Below, one piece after another: positions 11,301 through 20,283 of a DNA stretch of 64,000 nt. The notes beneath the pieces are model-generated. The model was not told the DNA's origin. It worked only from the letters and a program-made list of their open reading frames with translations, and ran no database searches. The DNA is from Pseudomonadales bacterium (GTDB lineage: Bacteria > Pseudomonadota > Gammaproteobacteria > Pseudomonadales > Azotimanducaceae): positions 1,899,469 through 1,963,468 of the forward strand of contig JAEPOO010000001.1 of the NCBI GenBank assembly GCA_017642855.1, in the 5' to 3' direction. Position 1 is the first letter of the stretch, and each line of letters opens with the position of its first letter. The position numbers were made by a program, and so were the translations under genes.

Positions 11301-11623
11301 ACGCGATCGACAGTCACGGCGGCGACCTGGCATTTATGGTGGCTCTGACAAACGATTTCATCAGCTTCTACGGCACTGCGGATCAAACACTCAAAACGTA
11401 TCTGGATAATGCCGAACTGGAATCTGCCGAAAGGCTGGTCCACAACATCGCTGGCCTGTCAGGAACCTTCGGCGCAAATGCGCTCATGGAAGCAGCCCGC
11501 GGAGTGGAACGTGAACTCCAGGACACGGGAGAAGTTTCAGCGAAGACCTTCGCCAGACTGAAAGACGACCTTGAAAACTTTGTTGCTGCGATCCATGAAT
11601 TTCAGGAAAGACTCGTCGCCTAG
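5309..11623 (+). CDS. Giant hybrid sensor kinase: Ser/Thr kinase-like - AAA - GAF - PAS - histidine kinase - receiver - HPt
   Basis: 2104 residues from a GTG start, no transmembrane helix. Domains in order: Ser/Thr kinase-like fold (about 5-275; catalytic loop HRDINPAN with Asp128 and Asn133, DFG at 147-149); AAA-type ATPase (Walker A GDTGIGKS 329-336, Walker B-like VISLDN with Asp457) followed by a long helical TPR-like region to about 1285; GAF (about 1310-1470); PAS (about 1480-1600); dimerisation/phosphoacceptor NMSHEIRTP with His1622; HATPase ([20 protein letters not shown]); receiver with Asp1909; HPt with His2045. This matches the HstK-like family known from cyanobacteria and some proteobacteria. 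The strand-3 lysine is replaced by Arg36 and no glycine loop is visible, so kinase activity of the N-terminal domain is doubtful. The expected relay is His1622 to Asp1909 to His2045 to the upstream regulator. Confidence 0.93.
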   Translation: MITVPGYKQLKLVHQGLQNLVYSGVRVKDGEKALLRQLRPELISPQLISRHQREFELLTQIQSPHVIRALELIERDDAPILVTEAPKGVPLISYLAEHDLTAIEAAKIGCLIANAVGDLHRVNIVHRDINPANIVFDPIEVAIKLIDFGISTATAPNQMEAEVNRMLEGTLAYLSPEQTGRMNRSVDYRSDFYSLGVTLYQLLTGRLPFYSDNSLELIHQHMTHTPVPPDQINPDIPHALSRISMKLLAKMPEDRYQSAYAVIRDLDRYLDLAKTQNSSQVDFEVALDDISERLNIHEGLLERDAALVQLLTYFDQVAKGQSATVIVTGDTGIGKSSLIRELEREAIARGSFLAKGTHNPITTEVPYTAVSTALNDLVKQLITRPDFEHLRENIRRRMVGLEEPVYSLAPELRNVLDYEPSDKSLPSVEARPKLVRGLTALLTAICDSKTPLVISLDNVQWIDSASVDLFDDLFSRNQLPHVMLLGAYRSFALEQDDTNRVRIQKLLDRNRNIRLMRLENLTFEAVNRMISKSLFRAEPETLEFSRLVHEKTGGNPLAVKEFLSRIYEKQLLHFNHTHRDWEWSIQEISSETPSDNVSLTLINQLQNLDKTTIRLLQIASCIGIEFDLELLQMVAGLSFAETSSKLSLAIQQGYLLQLSSQPDIRDKRVLFRFAHERIHQTAYSMMHSRERRQTHASIGQSILQLSQGDPGNRIFNIVNQLNSSYDSPDASHVDQLQLAELNITAGRKAKSAAAFQQAFKYFRTAIALLGQNAWVQHERCLEMHLEAANAAYLCGDEHQLDSLINNILEHARSPIDSARAYEIQIRALIAGYRLNEATKIARIAAESMGVKLTGSLHPRTIITAIKVLFSSWRLSRRDAIELPEMQDEHQLAIMRLLLLLCHAAYISGDGRISRYVLEMAHRSLKHGLAPESSFAFPALGSVFIKYFGTIDFGYRLGQLALANLRDDNKELHCRTLTLAYNWNFSWRDHLNTTLEPLARAHKIGMENQDIEYALIAATSSSANAFVLGNDLNSIEANLVDQTVESAQHQQMPIYYMGAVYLQATRNLIEPGPTPWLLEGEEFSENELFQFEELKDDDSALANLFVVKLYLSILFDRTEHALSFADQVQNHFNAIQASPAVPFFRMLETLACIRSLPDARPIDALSLRRRISRNRRMIRKWAHHSPENMAHRRYLIEAEYAAVTGRQTDAMQHFESAISYAQQNGYLNDLALANESAGRYFISTGKKEIAHYFLRNAVVSYKRWGASSKVAHLEGLFPELSQPPSSPIVSATNRVVYADKSLLDLETVMQASQVLAGEIVLENLLERLMQVALINAGGHKASLVMANDSDLTVEITTWVSDSNTEYRFESIPLDQSMDIPVSIVQYVARTQENLVLNDAIKEDIFTQDEYILREQPKSVLCIPIMSQSHLTGVLYLENRHNTNAFPQDRVSLLKLLASQSAIAIENSRLYQQLNDSRNKYLSLYQNAVEGIFEIDGRGEVTNINPAAAALMGYDSADELKSSVSEGISKSFARRSDFKLFQESLMKTGRVVNFETQVITQKGQTVWVAISGQVIKDPRTGESKMEGAVVDISERKLREEAEQARIAAESATETKSQFLANMSHEIRTPMNAIIGYTKLALETPLSGEQSEYLNTIRNASNHLLRVVNDILDLSRVESGKLALDLRPFKLSTVFEDLHNLFNLAATEKNLKLNLPEIDHDDEGAYLGDPIRLGQVLINLVGNAIKFTDSGAIDITWSEESLIGGSARLSFRVKDTGIGINPDDLESIFDTFSQGSETPSETGTGLGLSISRKLAETMGGELAANSKPGFGSTFYFSAIVERTKLKEAITKIEPVLFSDTGMYLLLVEDNVINQKLAKLMLEKVGFTVTIAEHGQQALDILASKTFPVILMDIRMPVMDGIETIKHIRADDRHKETAVVALSAGVLEKEVNEAMDAGFDHYLTKPIDFEELHAILEKIVIIDDKREPQPEELIVRGVDFGNAIDSHGGDLAFMVALTNDFISFYGTADQTLKTYLDNAELESAERLVHNIAGLSGTFGANALMEAARGVERELQDTGEVSAKTFARLKDDLENFVAAIHEFQERLVA

Positions 11624-12489
11624 GACAGGTTAATCAGGTCCAGTTTCCTGACCTGACTTTCTTCGAGCCCGGAGAAATTGAACAGATCTTTGTCTGCGAG
11701 ATGTGACGGCACAACATTGGTCATCGCTCTGAAGATCGTTTCTAACCGACCCGGATGCTGTTTGTCCCACGCCTGCAACATTTCTTTAATGACCTGCCTC
11801 TGAAGATTGTCCTGAGAGCCACAAAGATTACACGGGATGATCGGCATTTGTGTCAGGTTGGCGTATCTTTCGATGTCTTTTTCGCGGCAGTAAGCCAATG
11901 GACGAATCACCATGTTCGTACCATCGTCGCTGAGCAGTTTGGCCGGCATGGATTTAAGTTTCCCACCATGAAACATATTGAGAAACAGTGTCTCGATCAT
12001 GTCATCGCGGTGGTGCCCCAGCGCAATTTTGTTGTAACCATTGTTCCGCGCAAACTTGTAGAGAATGCCTCTGCGAAAACGTGAACACCATCCGCAATAG
12101 GTCTTGCCTTCAGGGACCATGTCCGTCACCAGGGAATAGGTGTCTTCCTCCAGGATTTGGTAAGGAACGCCCAGGGACTCAAAATGGGCAGGCAGCACAT
12201 CCTCAGGAAAACCAGGCTGTTTCTGATCCAGATTAATGGCGAGTATGTCGAAATTAATCGGTGCGTGATCACGCATGCTCAGTAAAATATCGAGCATGGT
12301 CAGCGAATCTTTGCCACCAGAAATGCACACCATGACCCGATCCCCATCCTGGATCATGTTGAAGTCTGCTATGGCTTTTCCGGTCTCCCTTCTCAGCTTC
12401 TTATGCAGCTTGTTTTTTTCCAGCTTCAGGTCCGTCATTTCCCGCTTGCCCGGTGGTCGCTCATCAAGATCGCCACGCATTCTACACAT
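11620..12489 (-). CDS. ttcA: tRNA 2-thiocytidine(32) synthetase TtcA
   Basis: 289 residues. TtcA uses ATP and an iron-sulfur cluster to thiolate cytidine 32 of certain tRNAs. Seen here: PP-loop SGGKDS (57-62), CGWC (Cys132/Cys135) and PCNLCG (Cys223, the expected third cluster ligand), and the HHRDD segment. The N-terminus [15 protein letters not shown] aligns with E. coli TtcA. The first ATG at 12489 is used; a later start at the Met near residue 18 would also fit the family. Its TAG stop shares three bases with the TAG of the convergent sensor kinase (CTAG at 11620-11623). Confidence 0.95.
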   Translation of the reverse strand: MCRMRGDLDERPPGKREMTDLKLEKNKLHKKLRRETGKAIADFNMIQDGDRVMVCISGGKDSLTMLDILLSMRDHAPINFDILAINLDQKQPGFPEDVLPAHFESLGVPYQILEEDTYSLVTDMVPEGKTYCGWCSRFRRGILYKFARNNGYNKIALGHHRDDMIETLFLNMFHGGKLKSMPAKLLSDDGTNMVIRPLAYCREKDIERYANLTQMPIIPCNLCGSQDNLQRQVIKEMLQAWDKQHPGRLETIFRAMTNVVPSHLADKDLFNFSGLEESQVRKLDLINLS

Positions 12490-12496
12490 TTTGCTT

Positions 12497-12691
12497 CTAC
12501 TGGTCTGCCCGGCTGTAAACGTCGCAGTGGTTTACCACCACGTTGAGACGAAGACACTCGCGAGGACCGGCGTCAGCCCCGAACCGTTCGACAACCAGCT
12601 GCTGGCCACGGTAGCGGGTGATGTTTCGGTTCTGCCGCTTGCCCTGACAAAAACCAGTCATGAAAGGAAACAACGAAACTGGCCCTTTCAC
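12497..12691 (-). CDS. Possible small protein upstream of ttcA
   Basis: A 64-residue frame starting at GTG (12691) or an inner ATG (12661) ends at a TAG only 7 nt before the ttcA start, which is operon-like spacing. The sequence is Arg/Asn/Gln-rich in the middle and ends in [17 protein letters not shown] recognise no family. There is no clear ribosome site at either start. It could be a real leader gene of ttcA or chance; it covers most of the otherwise empty 12490-12792 interval, in which nothing else is evident. Confidence 0.25.
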   Translation of the reverse strand: MKGPVSLFPFMTGFCQGKRQNRNITRYRGQQLVVERFGADAGPRECLRLNVVVNHCDVYSRADQ

Positions 12692-12792
12692 GAATCAGTC
12701 ACCACTGAAACCATCGAATCCAATCGATCGCCCTCTAGGCCGGCAGGATGATGGCAGTAGGAACCCCTATCACCTAAGAAGAGGAACGTCCG

Positions 12793-13188
12793 ATGATTTT
12801 TTCAGAATATGAAACCACCCTGCTCTCCTGGGCAGCATTAATCCTGCTGTTGTTCATCCAGTCTTTGGTCCAGGACATTGTTGGAATCCGAGCCAAGCAT
12901 ATTCCAGGAGCGCCTGTCGAAGGCGGTCATGATGATCTGCTGTTCCGCGCCAGCCGTACCGTAGCCAATACCAACGAAACCATCGCCATCTACATACTGG
13001 CCGTGATGTACTGCATGATCTCTGGTGCCGACCCGGAATACACGGGTCTCCTGTCCTGGGGATTCGTCGCGAGTCGAACAGCTTATGCCCTTTGCTATTA
13101 CAGCAATCAGCAGACGATGAGATCCGTTTGCTTCGGCCTATCGCTCATCGCCGTCATCGGCTTGTGGGTGGTCGGTCTTTTAGGCTAA
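12793..13188 (+). CDS. MAPEG family membrane protein
   Basis: 131 residues with four predicted membrane helices (about 8-28, 55-80, 85-100, 108-130). The segment LLFRASRTVANTNETIAIY followed by a long helix and ASRTAYALCYY fits the bacterial MAPEG family, related to microsomal glutathione transferases. These are inner-membrane proteins that may conjugate glutathione to lipophilic compounds; the bacterial members are mostly uncharacterised. AAGAGGA precedes the ATG by a suitable distance. The 3' end overlaps the convergent permease gene by 9 nt (13180-13188). Confidence 0.8.
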   Translation: MIFSEYETTLLSWAALILLLFIQSLVQDIVGIRAKHIPGAPVEGGHDDLLFRASRTVANTNETIAIYILAVMYCMISGADPEYTGLLSWGFVASRTAYALCYYSNQQTMRSVCFGLSLIAVIGLWVVGLLG

Positions 13189-15684
13189 CTCACGGAGCAC
13201 GTTGGCCGGTGGCGTCTCAACAACCTTTCTCGTCGCTAGGAGACCCGCTGCGCCGATCAGGACAATGCCCACAACAGGCCCAAGAACCCAGAGCTGCGGG
13301 TTTACCGAGTACTCAAGCTCAAAAATTTCAGTTTCGAGCATAAAAACGGTGATCTCGGAACCGATTGTCGCCAGAGTACCGGCAAAAAATCCCAGGGCGC
13401 AGAATTCAATCAGCAGGCTGCCAAGCACCAGCCTTCGGCCTGCGCCCAGGGTCCTGAGGATCGCATGTTGTTTCATGCGCTCGTCCATAGATGCCTGGAT
13501 GCTGGCAAGCAACACCAGACCGCCTGAGGCAAGAATAAGAACCAGCACCAGCTCAATAGCCAGGGTGACCTGATCGATGATGCGCTGCACCTGCTCGATC
13601 AAGGCATCGATTTCAATCACGGTCATTGTTGGGTATTCACGCAGCAGGTCATTCAGGAACAGTTTTTGTTCCTTCGGCAGAAAGAAACTTGTCATGAAAG
13701 TCGTGGGGAACGCTTCGAGGGAGCCGGGCGCAAAAATAATATAAAAGTTCGGCTGCATGTTGTCCCAGGCAACGGTCCTGATGTTGGCTACCTGCGTCGG
13801 AATTTCTATACCCTGCACGGTAAAGACCAGTTCGTCGCCGACTTCCAGCTGATTGCGTTCTGCAAGTTCCTGTTCTAGCGAGACCAGTGGCGGACCCTCG
13901 TAGTTTTCCGGCCACCATTCTCCGTCAACAATCAGATTGTCATCGGGAAGAACCCCTGACCAGGTCAGGTTACGGCCAGAGCTGGATCTCGGTGCATCAT
14001 CCCTTTGATCACCCATCCTTTTGTCACGCTCTGACGCCGACACACCATTCACGGTCGTAATGCGGCCACGGATCATGGGATAAAGTGGCTGCGAGCCAAC
14101 GCCATTATCGTCAAACAGCGACCGAATCGGTGATACGTCTTCAGGCGAGATGTTAATCGCGAAATGGTTCGGCGCGTCTTCCGGAATCTGGGATTGCCAT
14201 TCTGTGATCAGCGCGGTTCTAACCAGAAACAGGATAAGCAGCAGCATGATGGCCAGGCCAAATACCAGTATCTGCAGCGTGTTTTCGTTACCACGTCTTT
14301 GCATACCTGCCAGTGCAAGTCGCCAGGCACTGCCCGCCTGCATACCAACCACCCTGCCGCTGCGAAGCATCAGGAACGCGATGGCAAACAGAATGACCAG
14401 TGAAACGACGGCGCCGCTGAAGATCATCATCGTGAGGTAAAGATCCTGCGAGTACCACCACATCAGGGCAAGCGTTCCGAGCACACCAAACCCATACGTG
14501 AGGCCGTCGGAAATGCTCGGATCACCGAGATCTCGCCGAATAACGCGTACCGGTTCGATGGATCGAAGCTTAAGCAGAGGCGGAAGTGCGAAACTGAGCA
14601 GGCAGATAAACCCGGTCACAAGGCCAAGAAGCACAGGCTTCATGGTCGGTGCCGGCAGTTCGATCGGAATATACGGAGAGAGAATTTCTGCCACCCCGGC
14701 CTGCATCGCAAAACCTATCAATGCACCCAGCATCGTGGACAAGGTGCCCAGAATCACAAAGATGGCGATGAAAATCAGGTCGACACTTTGTGGCGTCGCA
14801 CCCAGTGTTTTCATAATCGCGACATGATCATAATGACGAAGACTGTAACGCTGCGCAGCAAGTGCAATCGCAACACCAGCCAACACCACGCCGAGCAGAC
14901 TGCCCAACAACAGGAAACGTTCCCCTCGATCCAGGGCTTCCCCGATGCCTTCAGCCCCTTCTTTGACGCCGAAAATTCTTGCTTCTGGTCCAAGCTTGAG
15001 GGCGACCCATTCAGAAAATTCTTCGAGCTTGTTCCAGTCCCCGGCGAAAAGATAACGATATGACAATCGGCTGCCGGGCTGGACCACTTCGGTCGCGGGC
15101 ACATCCGCCAGGTTCATCAGAACTCGAGGACCTGCATTGCTGAAGCCACCGCCGCGGTCCGGTTCCTTGATCAGGACTTTGGTGACTGGAAAACTGGCAA
15201 CACCAACATCAATCATTTCACCTGGCTGCACATCCAGAGAAGGGAACAACCTGGCTTCCATCCAGAGCTCACCGGGTGCTGGCCCCTCATCAACTGGAGC
15301 CCCTCGAACGAAGGGTTCATCACCGGCAATCAGCCGTCCACGCAGTGGATAGTCTCCGTCAACGGCTTTTACCGAGGAAAATTGCGCCCGATCTTCAGAG
15401 AAGACCATCGACGCGAACCCTAGGGTCTGCGCAGTTTGGAGTCCCATGGATTCTGCTTTCGCTATGATTTCCGGGTCTATTGGATCGGCGGAGCGGATGA
15501 CTCTGTCCGCTGCCAGGAAAGTTGCAGACTCCGCCACCAATGCCTGCTGCAGTCGATCAACAAATAGTGTCACTGTTGTTACAGTACCGACGGCAATGAC
15601 AAGGGATGCGAGCAGCAGCGTCAGTTCTCCGGCCCGCCAGTCACGCCAGAGTAATTTCAACGCAAGATTCAAGACGTTCATCAA
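13180..15684 (-). CDS. FtsX-type ABC transporter permease (YbbP-like)
   Basis: 834 residues, slightly longer than E. coli YbbP. One helix at the N-terminus (about 17-40), a large periplasmic domain (about 40-260), then two groups of FtsX-type membrane helices (about 262-400 and 410-500), a second periplasmic domain and a terminal FtsX helix block (about 705-825). The core motif HAILRTLGAGRRLVLGSLL near the C-terminus is typical of FtsX permeases. It pairs with the ATPase whose stop codon overlaps its start (ATGA, 15684-15681). The neighbouring divergent tesA reproduces the tesA-ybbA-ybbP grouping of E. coli, where the transporter has been linked to lipid or lysophospholipid handling; the substrate here is not known. 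Confidence 0.87.
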   Translation of the reverse strand: MMNVLNLALKLLWRDWRAGELTLLLASLVIAVGTVTTVTLFVDRLQQALVAESATFLAADRVIRSADPIDPEIIAKAESMGLQTAQTLGFASMVFSEDRAQFSSVKAVDGDYPLRGRLIAGDEPFVRGAPVDEGPAPGELWMEARLFPSLDVQPGEMIDVGVASFPVTKVLIKEPDRGGGFSNAGPRVLMNLADVPATEVVQPGSRLSYRYLFAGDWNKLEEFSEWVALKLGPEARIFGVKEGAEGIGEALDRGERFLLLGSLLGVVLAGVAIALAAQRYSLRHYDHVAIMKTLGATPQSVDLIFIAIFVILGTLSTMLGALIGFAMQAGVAEILSPYIPIELPAPTMKPVLLGLVTGFICLLSFALPPLLKLRSIEPVRVIRRDLGDPSISDGLTYGFGVLGTLALMWWYSQDLYLTMMIFSGAVVSLVILFAIAFLMLRSGRVVGMQAGSAWRLALAGMQRRGNENTLQILVFGLAIMLLLILFLVRTALITEWQSQIPEDAPNHFAINISPEDVSPIRSLFDDNGVGSQPLYPMIRGRITTVNGVSASERDKRMGDQRDDAPRSSSGRNLTWSGVLPDDNLIVDGEWWPENYEGPPLVSLEQELAERNQLEVGDELVFTVQGIEIPTQVANIRTVAWDNMQPNFYIIFAPGSLEAFPTTFMTSFFLPKEQKLFLNDLLREYPTMTVIEIDALIEQVQRIIDQVTLAIELVLVLILASGGLVLLASIQASMDERMKQHAILRTLGAGRRLVLGSLLIEFCALGFFAGTLATIGSEITVFMLETEIFELEYSVNPQLWVLGPVVGIVLIGAAGLLATRKVVETPPANVLRELA

Positions 15685-16385
15685 ACCGCTGAGCTGGAAA
15701 TGACCTGAGGGACAGGATCCGGCACCACAATTTCACCGGTGGCTATATGGATGGCTCGATCACAGCGATCAGCCAGTCTCTGGTCGTGCGTGACAAGCAC
15801 CAAAGTGGTACCAAATTCTTTGTTCAATTCAAAAATCAGGTCGATAACGTGCTGACCAGTCGTGGTATCCAGATTGCCGGTTGGTTCGTCGGCGAAAAGG
15901 ATATCCACAGAGGATGCAAAGGCTCGAGCAATCGCGACACGCTGTTGCTCGCCGCCGGACAGTTGCCTTGGATAGTGGTTGATTCGGTGACCCAGCCCTA
16001 CACGCTCCAGCAGGTCGCGGGCTTTCGCTTCCGCGCCACTGTCACCACTGAGTTCCGATGGCAGCATGACATTCTCGATCGCAGAAAGACTGGCCAGCAG
16101 TTGGAAAGATTGAAATACAAATCCAACCAGCGCCGAACGAACGTTTGCCCGCTCCTCTTCATCGAGCGATGTAATCTCATGATCGCCCAGGAATATCTGT
16201 CCTGTGGTCGGGGTATCAAGACCGGCAAGGAGACTTAGAAGCGTTGTCTTGCCAGATCCGGATGCACCAACAATAGCGACAGATTCTGATTTCTTGATCT
16301 CTAGATCAATTCCTTTCAGAATCGTCAGATCGCCCTCCGAGGTGCTGACTGTTTTACCGAGCTCTTTCGTTTTAATCATCTTCAC
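15681..16385 (-). CDS. ABC transporter ATP-binding protein (YbbA/LolD-like)
   Basis: 234 residues of the MacB/LolD subfamily. Walker [10 protein letters not shown] (40-48), signature [15 protein letters not shown], Walker [13 protein letters not shown] and the H-loop THDQ are all intact. It powers the FtsX-type permease encoded downstream. The annotated start is a GTG at 16385; an ATG two codons later (16379) is equally possible. The divergent tesA gene begins only 6 nt away, so the promoter of each gene must lie inside or overlap the other's coding region. Confidence 0.92.
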   Translation of the reverse strand: MKMIKTKELGKTVSTSEGDLTILKGIDLEIKKSESVAIVGASGSGKTTLLSLLAGLDTPTTGQIFLGDHEITSLDEEERANVRSALVGFVFQSFQLLASLSAIENVMLPSELSGDSGAEAKARDLLERVGLGHRINHYPRQLSGGEQQRVAIARAFASSVDILFADEPTGNLDTTTGQHVIDLIFELNKEFGTTLVLVTHDQRLADRCDRAIHIATGEIVVPDPVPQVISSSAV

Positions 16386-16391
16386 TACTAT

Positions 16392-17000
16392 ATGTTACGT
16401 CTGATAACGCTATTTATTACGCTGCTCTGCCATTCAACTGGCACATTCGCCAATGGCGGCACCATTCTGGTCTACGGAGACAGCATCAGTGCTGCCTACG
16501 GCATGAACCAGGAGCAAGGCTGGGTCAGCCTCCTCTCGGAACGTCTCAATACCGAACATCCCGGTTATAGAGTCGTTAATGCCAGTGTTTCCGGTGAAAC
16601 TACCGGAGGCGGGCTGACAAGGTTACCCAAATCACTTTCTCTTCACCAACCCGATGTTCTTGTGCTCGAACTCGGCGGAAATGATGGTCTTCGCGGTTAC
16701 CCCATAGACAAAATTCGGGGCAATCTTGACGCTATGATCCAGCAATCCAAGGAAGCCGGCACTCGGGTGCTTCTGATTGGCATGGTTCTTCCACCCAACT
16801 ACGGCCGAAGATACATCACGGCTTTCGAGCAAATCTTCACCGACCTGGCGAACCTTCACCAGGTGCCTTTCGTACCCTTCCTGTTAAACGGTGTTGCCAC
16901 GACCCGGGACCTGGTACAACGTGACGGCATCCACCCAACAGTGGACGCGCAACCCATGATCCTTGAAGACGTCTACCCTGTTTTGGAATCGCTGCTCTAG
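16392..17000 (+). CDS. tesA: TesA-like GDSL thioesterase/arylesterase/lysophospholipase
   Basis: 202 residues: a signal peptide (about 1-20) then TILVYGDSISAAYGM. This is the GDSL (SGNH) block I with nucleophile Ser31; the Gly in SVSGETTGGG, GGNDGLRG (block III) and DGIHPT (block V Asp/His) complete the catalytic set. TesA is a periplasmic esterase acting on acyl-CoA, lysophospholipids and aryl esters in E. coli. No ribosome site is visible before the ATG, and the divergent ABC ATPase starts 6 nt upstream. The gene converges on the metallopeptidase gene with a 3-nt gap. Confidence 0.93.
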   Translation: MLRLITLFITLLCHSTGTFANGGTILVYGDSISAAYGMNQEQGWVSLLSERLNTEHPGYRVVNASVSGETTGGGLTRLPKSLSLHQPDVLVLELGGNDGLRGYPIDKIRGNLDAMIQQSKEAGTRVLLIGMVLPPNYGRRYITAFEQIFTDLANLHQVPFVPFLLNGVATTRDLVQRDGIHPTVDAQPMILEDVYPVLESLL

Positions 17001-17003
17001 TAA

Positions 17004-17774
17004 CTAAGCGAACGCGCCCAACAGCATCTCCTGTTCTCGCCAATCCGGCATGATCTTATCGAGCAACCCGTAAAAGCCATCATTGTGGGCAAAATGCCTG
17101 AGATGACAAAGTTCGTGCGCTATCACGAAGTCTATCTGCGGCAGACCCGCTTTGATCAAATGGAGATTAAGGCAAATGTCGCCTTTCGATGAGCAACTGC
17201 CCCACCTTGACTTCATTTTACGAACCGTCAGCTTCCCTGGATTTATGTTGTCCAAAAATCTTTGGTTAAGCCGATGAAGACGCTCCGCAAAGCGTTGTTC
17301 ACACTGTTTTCGGTACCAGTTGTGAATGTGTTTCTCGACGACACGCGGTCGGTCCGGATGGGAACAGGACAGATAAATCGTGTCGTTCGCCAGTTCGACC
17401 ATTGGAATTCGACTTTTCACCAGAATCAGTCGATATCTCTGTCCCAGAAAGCTGATTTCGCCACCTGATTCATAGGAATTCCTCGGCGCCGACTCGCGGG
17501 TTGCCAGTTCATCAAGTGCCCTGGTGATCCAATCGAATTTTTCGGCCAGAAAATGGTGAATCTCCTTCCAGGGACAGTTCAGCGGAACCCGAAGTTCAGG
17601 CGTTTCATCCTTTTCAACGTAGAGCCCTATAGTTTTACGACGCTTGCGGATAACGCGGATCTCTATGACTTTATCAAAACGAGACAGTTGGTACAGGTAA
17701 ACTGCAGATCGTCCAGGCGTTTCAATGCCAAGACGTTTGACTTCCGTACCAATGATGGAGAGCGAACTGCTCAC
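17004..17774 (-). CDS. YgjP-like (DUF45) zinc metallopeptidase-type protein
   Basis: 256 residues. The C-terminal half carries VIAHELCHLRHFAH, the HExxH-type zinc motif (HELCH) with a further His downstream, preceded by MKSRWGSCSSKG, the usual DUF45/YgjP signature. It belongs to the SprT/WLM-type metallopeptidase clan. E. coli YgjP is poorly characterised. No signal peptide, so probably cytoplasmic. It lies 23 nt downstream of bolA and may be the last gene of that transcript. Confidence 0.87.
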   Translation of the reverse strand: MSSSLSIIGTEVKRLGIETPGRSAVYLYQLSRFDKVIEIRVIRKRRKTIGLYVEKDETPELRVPLNCPWKEIHHFLAEKFDWITRALDELATRESAPRNSYESGGEISFLGQRYRLILVKSRIPMVELANDTIYLSCSHPDRPRVVEKHIHNWYRKQCEQRFAERLHRLNQRFLDNINPGKLTVRKMKSRWGSCSSKGDICLNLHLIKAGLPQIDFVIAHELCHLRHFAHNDGFYGLLDKIMPDWREQEMLLGAFA

Positions 17775-17797
17775 ACGCGGATACAGTGCGCCATCGA

Positions 17798-18115
17798 TTA
17801 TTCGTTAGCGCTGCCACCCAGACAGGGTGGAGAAAGCGGCGCTTCACCATGTTTGTCTCGCCACTCACCTTCCGTGTAGGTGTGGATGGCAAGCGCATGG
17901 ATATCGTTAGCCAACTCATCTTTAAGAATCTGGTTCACACGACGGTGGCGAGCAACTAATCGCTCGCCATCAAAAAGCTCACTGACCAGAACCACTTTGA
18001 AGTGAGATTCAGAACCTGGAGGCACATTGTGATTGCCACTTTCATTAATCACCTCGAGATGCTTGAGATCCAGATTGGTTCCAAGCTTGTCCTCAATACG
18101 GGTTTGCACATCCAT
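17798..18115 (-). CDS. bolA: BolA family protein
   Basis: 105 residues from the ATG at 18115. The frame is open further upstream (to 18268), but that part overlaps the cyclase gene and is not BolA-like. [20 protein letters not shown], then [14 protein letters not shown] and [12 protein letters not shown], give the BolA fold with the conserved His in the AIHTYT segment; the C-terminus ends LSPPCLGG. BolA proteins bind monothiol glutaredoxins with an iron-sulfur cluster and can act as transcription regulators linked to cell shape and stress. The start is separated from the cyclase stop by one base (TGA-C-ATG), so translation is very likely coupled. Confidence 0.9.
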   Translation of the reverse strand: MDVQTRIEDKLGTNLDLKHLEVINESGNHNVPPGSESHFKVVLVSELFDGERLVARHRRVNQILKDELANDIHALAIHTYTEGEWRDKHGEAPLSPPCLGGSANE

Positions 18116-18116
18116 G

Positions 18117-20189
18117 TCAGCCTTTCTCCGTAAGCGTAAATACACCATCCCAACCACTCTCCGGAGAGTACTGCAGGAAGCTTTCGCACCTTGCAGCAAA
18201 GGTTTCAGCGGGTCCATCTCCGGGTACAATTTCCAAGCATTTCTCGAACATCGCTTTCGCGCCGACAAAGTCCATACTTCGATAAGCCGCTAACCCACGC
18301 GCATACTGTTCAACCAGATCTGCCATCGGTCCGGCTGTCTGGTTCTTTCTATTGAGAAGCTCATAGACAGTAACCGGCTCGTTCTTGCCGACAACCCGAA
18401 TCGTGTCCAGCTCCCTTGCGTCAATATCGGATTCACACGCTCTATAGGTAGATTCTGAAATCATCATCCGAGAAGCAAATGCTTTGTTGGCACCTTCCAG
18501 TCTGGCTGCGAGATTGACTGCGTCACCCATGATGGTGTAATTCATACGCTGGGCAGATCCCATATTACCGACAACCATAGGACCGGAGTTCAAACCCATA
18601 CGCACTTTCAGTTGCGGGATACCTTCTTCCACCCACTTATCACGGAGCTCTAACAGACGCTCGTTCATATCGATACTGGCATAACAGGCGAGGCGCGCAT
18701 GATCCGCTTGAACCGTTGGCGCACCCCAGAAGGCGATGATCGCATCCCCCTCAAACTTATCGACTGTGCCTTCATAACCAATAATGATGTTACACATCTC
18801 GGTGAGGTATTCGTTAAGCACATGCACCAATTCAGACGGCGTTAGATTTTCAGAGATTGTCGAGAAACTCGCCACGTCAGAGAAGTAAGCTGTCATCTCC
18901 CTTTCTTCGCCACCAAGACTTAACTTCGTCGGGTCATCCACCAGATCTTCCACGACCTTGGGAGACAGGTACTGCCCAAACATGTCACGAATCATGGTCT
19001 TCTGGCCCATTTCCGCAATATAGAATCTTGCATTGATCACCACAATCGAGAGAATCATCGCAATGATGATGTAGTTCATCGAGATCACTAACCCATGGCT
19101 TATGTACACCGACGTACAAAGTACAATGTGTGCAACGAGGACAGCTACGCTGATTGCATTTCGCGGTAAGGGGCTCTGAATCTTCCCTGTACCAAGAAAG
19201 ATGGCCAAGAGAACGAGACCGATAAAAGACTCTAGTATCAATGATGCAGGCTTCAACGGTCCGCTTTTCAAGATTGTATCGATGGAGTTGGCAATGATAG
19301 AGACACCATAAATATTCCCCATAGGTGTTTCGAACTCATCATGAGCCACCTCGGCAACCTCTCCGAGCAGCACGATGGCGCCATCAAAAAGATAAGACAG
19401 CTCTTCCAACTCGTATTCATCTTCTGCAAAGAGCACTTCGGCCGTGGAAACACCAATCACCTCATGCAAACGCATGGTGTTTGCTCCAGAACCTGGTAGA
19501 AGCGGGAAGTCTATGTACATCTGATTGAACTGGTCGAGAGAGACTTCAATGTCAGGGCCGATTCTCAAAATGTTGTCTGACAGCTCCGGCTCTTCACCCA
19601 GATACATGGCAACGGTTTCAACAGCGAACGGCCACTCATCAATCTCTTGAGCGATCTGCTCGTAAATTTTCAATCGGGTAATACTTTCGGAAATCGTGCT
19701 GGCAGAACTGATATTCGAGTATCCGTGATTGGTTAACGCCTCAAATCGATCAATGGCCGTATTCAATCCTTGGAATTCACCCTCGTCACTGATCTGTGCT
19801 TGAGAAACCATGAGAACGTTTCCCGCTTCTTCCAAAGCGTTTTCCAATTCAGGGTCCTCACCATAAGCGCTGTTGAAGTCGAGCAACATGTCGACACCAA
19901 TGACGGCAGCGCCCATTTCGCTGAGGCGGGTAATCAGCAGAGCCAAATCGGTTCGCGTCAGAGGGTACTTATCGTATTCTTCGTAGAACGCTTCGTCGGT
20001 GTAAAGAACAATGACTTCTTCGGAGGGACTCGTAAGATATTCGTCAGCATAGTGAACTCTGAGAATCTGACGAAACGATAGTGTTTCGTCTTCCAGCAGC
20101 GAAAAGGCCTCGAGATACTCAAGAATCATCGCCGAGAGAAACAAAAAAACAACGGCGATCAGGTCAAAACGTTTTTGGTTTAATCCCAT
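18117..20189 (-). CDS. CHASE2-domain class III adenylate cyclase
   Basis: 690 residues. N-terminal helix (about 8-25), a periplasmic CHASE2 sensor (about 28-310, starting [20 protein letters not shown]), three membrane helices (about 315-400), then a class III cyclase domain (about 430-610) and a helical tail. The catalytic domain has both metal Asp residues ([10 protein letters not shown] and [11 protein letters not shown]), the purine-contacting Lys in VDKFEGD with Asp in MGDAVN, which favours ATP over GTP, and NLAARLE. It would make cAMP in response to an extracytoplasmic signal. Its CHASE2 part is recognisably homologous to that of the kinase at 23001-25388 (LLEDxTxSxR, TDEA/LDEA-YEEY, F-SAYGED, GNVL-VS, WPFAVE/WPFAVQ). 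A hairpin separates it from the upstream FecR-like gene. Confidence 0.93.
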   Translation of the reverse strand: MGLNQKRFDLIAVVFLFLSAMILEYLEAFSLLEDETLSFRQILRVHYADEYLTSPSEEVIVLYTDEAFYEEYDKYPLTRTDLALLITRLSEMGAAVIGVDMLLDFNSAYGEDPELENALEEAGNVLMVSQAQISDEGEFQGLNTAIDRFEALTNHGYSNISSASTISESITRLKIYEQIAQEIDEWPFAVETVAMYLGEEPELSDNILRIGPDIEVSLDQFNQMYIDFPLLPGSGANTMRLHEVIGVSTAEVLFAEDEYELEELSYLFDGAIVLLGEVAEVAHDEFETPMGNIYGVSIIANSIDTILKSGPLKPASLILESFIGLVLLAIFLGTGKIQSPLPRNAISVAVLVAHIVLCTSVYISHGLVISMNYIIIAMILSIVVINARFYIAEMGQKTMIRDMFGQYLSPKVVEDLVDDPTKLSLGGEEREMTAYFSDVASFSTISENLTPSELVHVLNEYLTEMCNIIIGYEGTVDKFEGDAIIAFWGAPTVQADHARLACYASIDMNERLLELRDKWVEEGIPQLKVRMGLNSGPMVVGNMGSAQRMNYTIMGDAVNLAARLEGANKAFASRMMISESTYRACESDIDARELDTIRVVGKNEPVTVYELLNRKNQTAGPMADLVEQYARGLAAYRSMDFVGAKAMFEKCLEIVPGDGPAETFAARCESFLQYSPESGWDGVFTLTEKG

Positions 20190-20210
20190 AAGCCGACATC
20201 ACAAAAGAAG

Positions 20211-20246
20211 AAGCCCACAAGCATCTTATAAAATACTTATGGGCTT
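20211..20246 (-). terminator. Hairpin between the FecR-like gene and the cyclase gene
   Basis: AAGCCCACAAG at 20211-20221 pairs with CTTATGGGCTT at 20236-20246: an 11-bp stem with one mismatch and a 14-nt loop. On the minus strand it is followed by a pyrimidine run (CTTCTTTTG). It could be a partial terminator or attenuator, reducing read-through from the FecR-like gene into the cyclase gene. Confidence 0.5.
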
Positions 20247-20283
20247 TTACAGAGACTTTTAGCTGGAGCCTCAGCCTAGAAAA

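Noticed and set aside
18116..18268. Extended BolA start
   Set aside because: The added 51 residues overlap the cyclase C-terminus and lack any BolA character; the TGA-C-ATG junction explains the true start.
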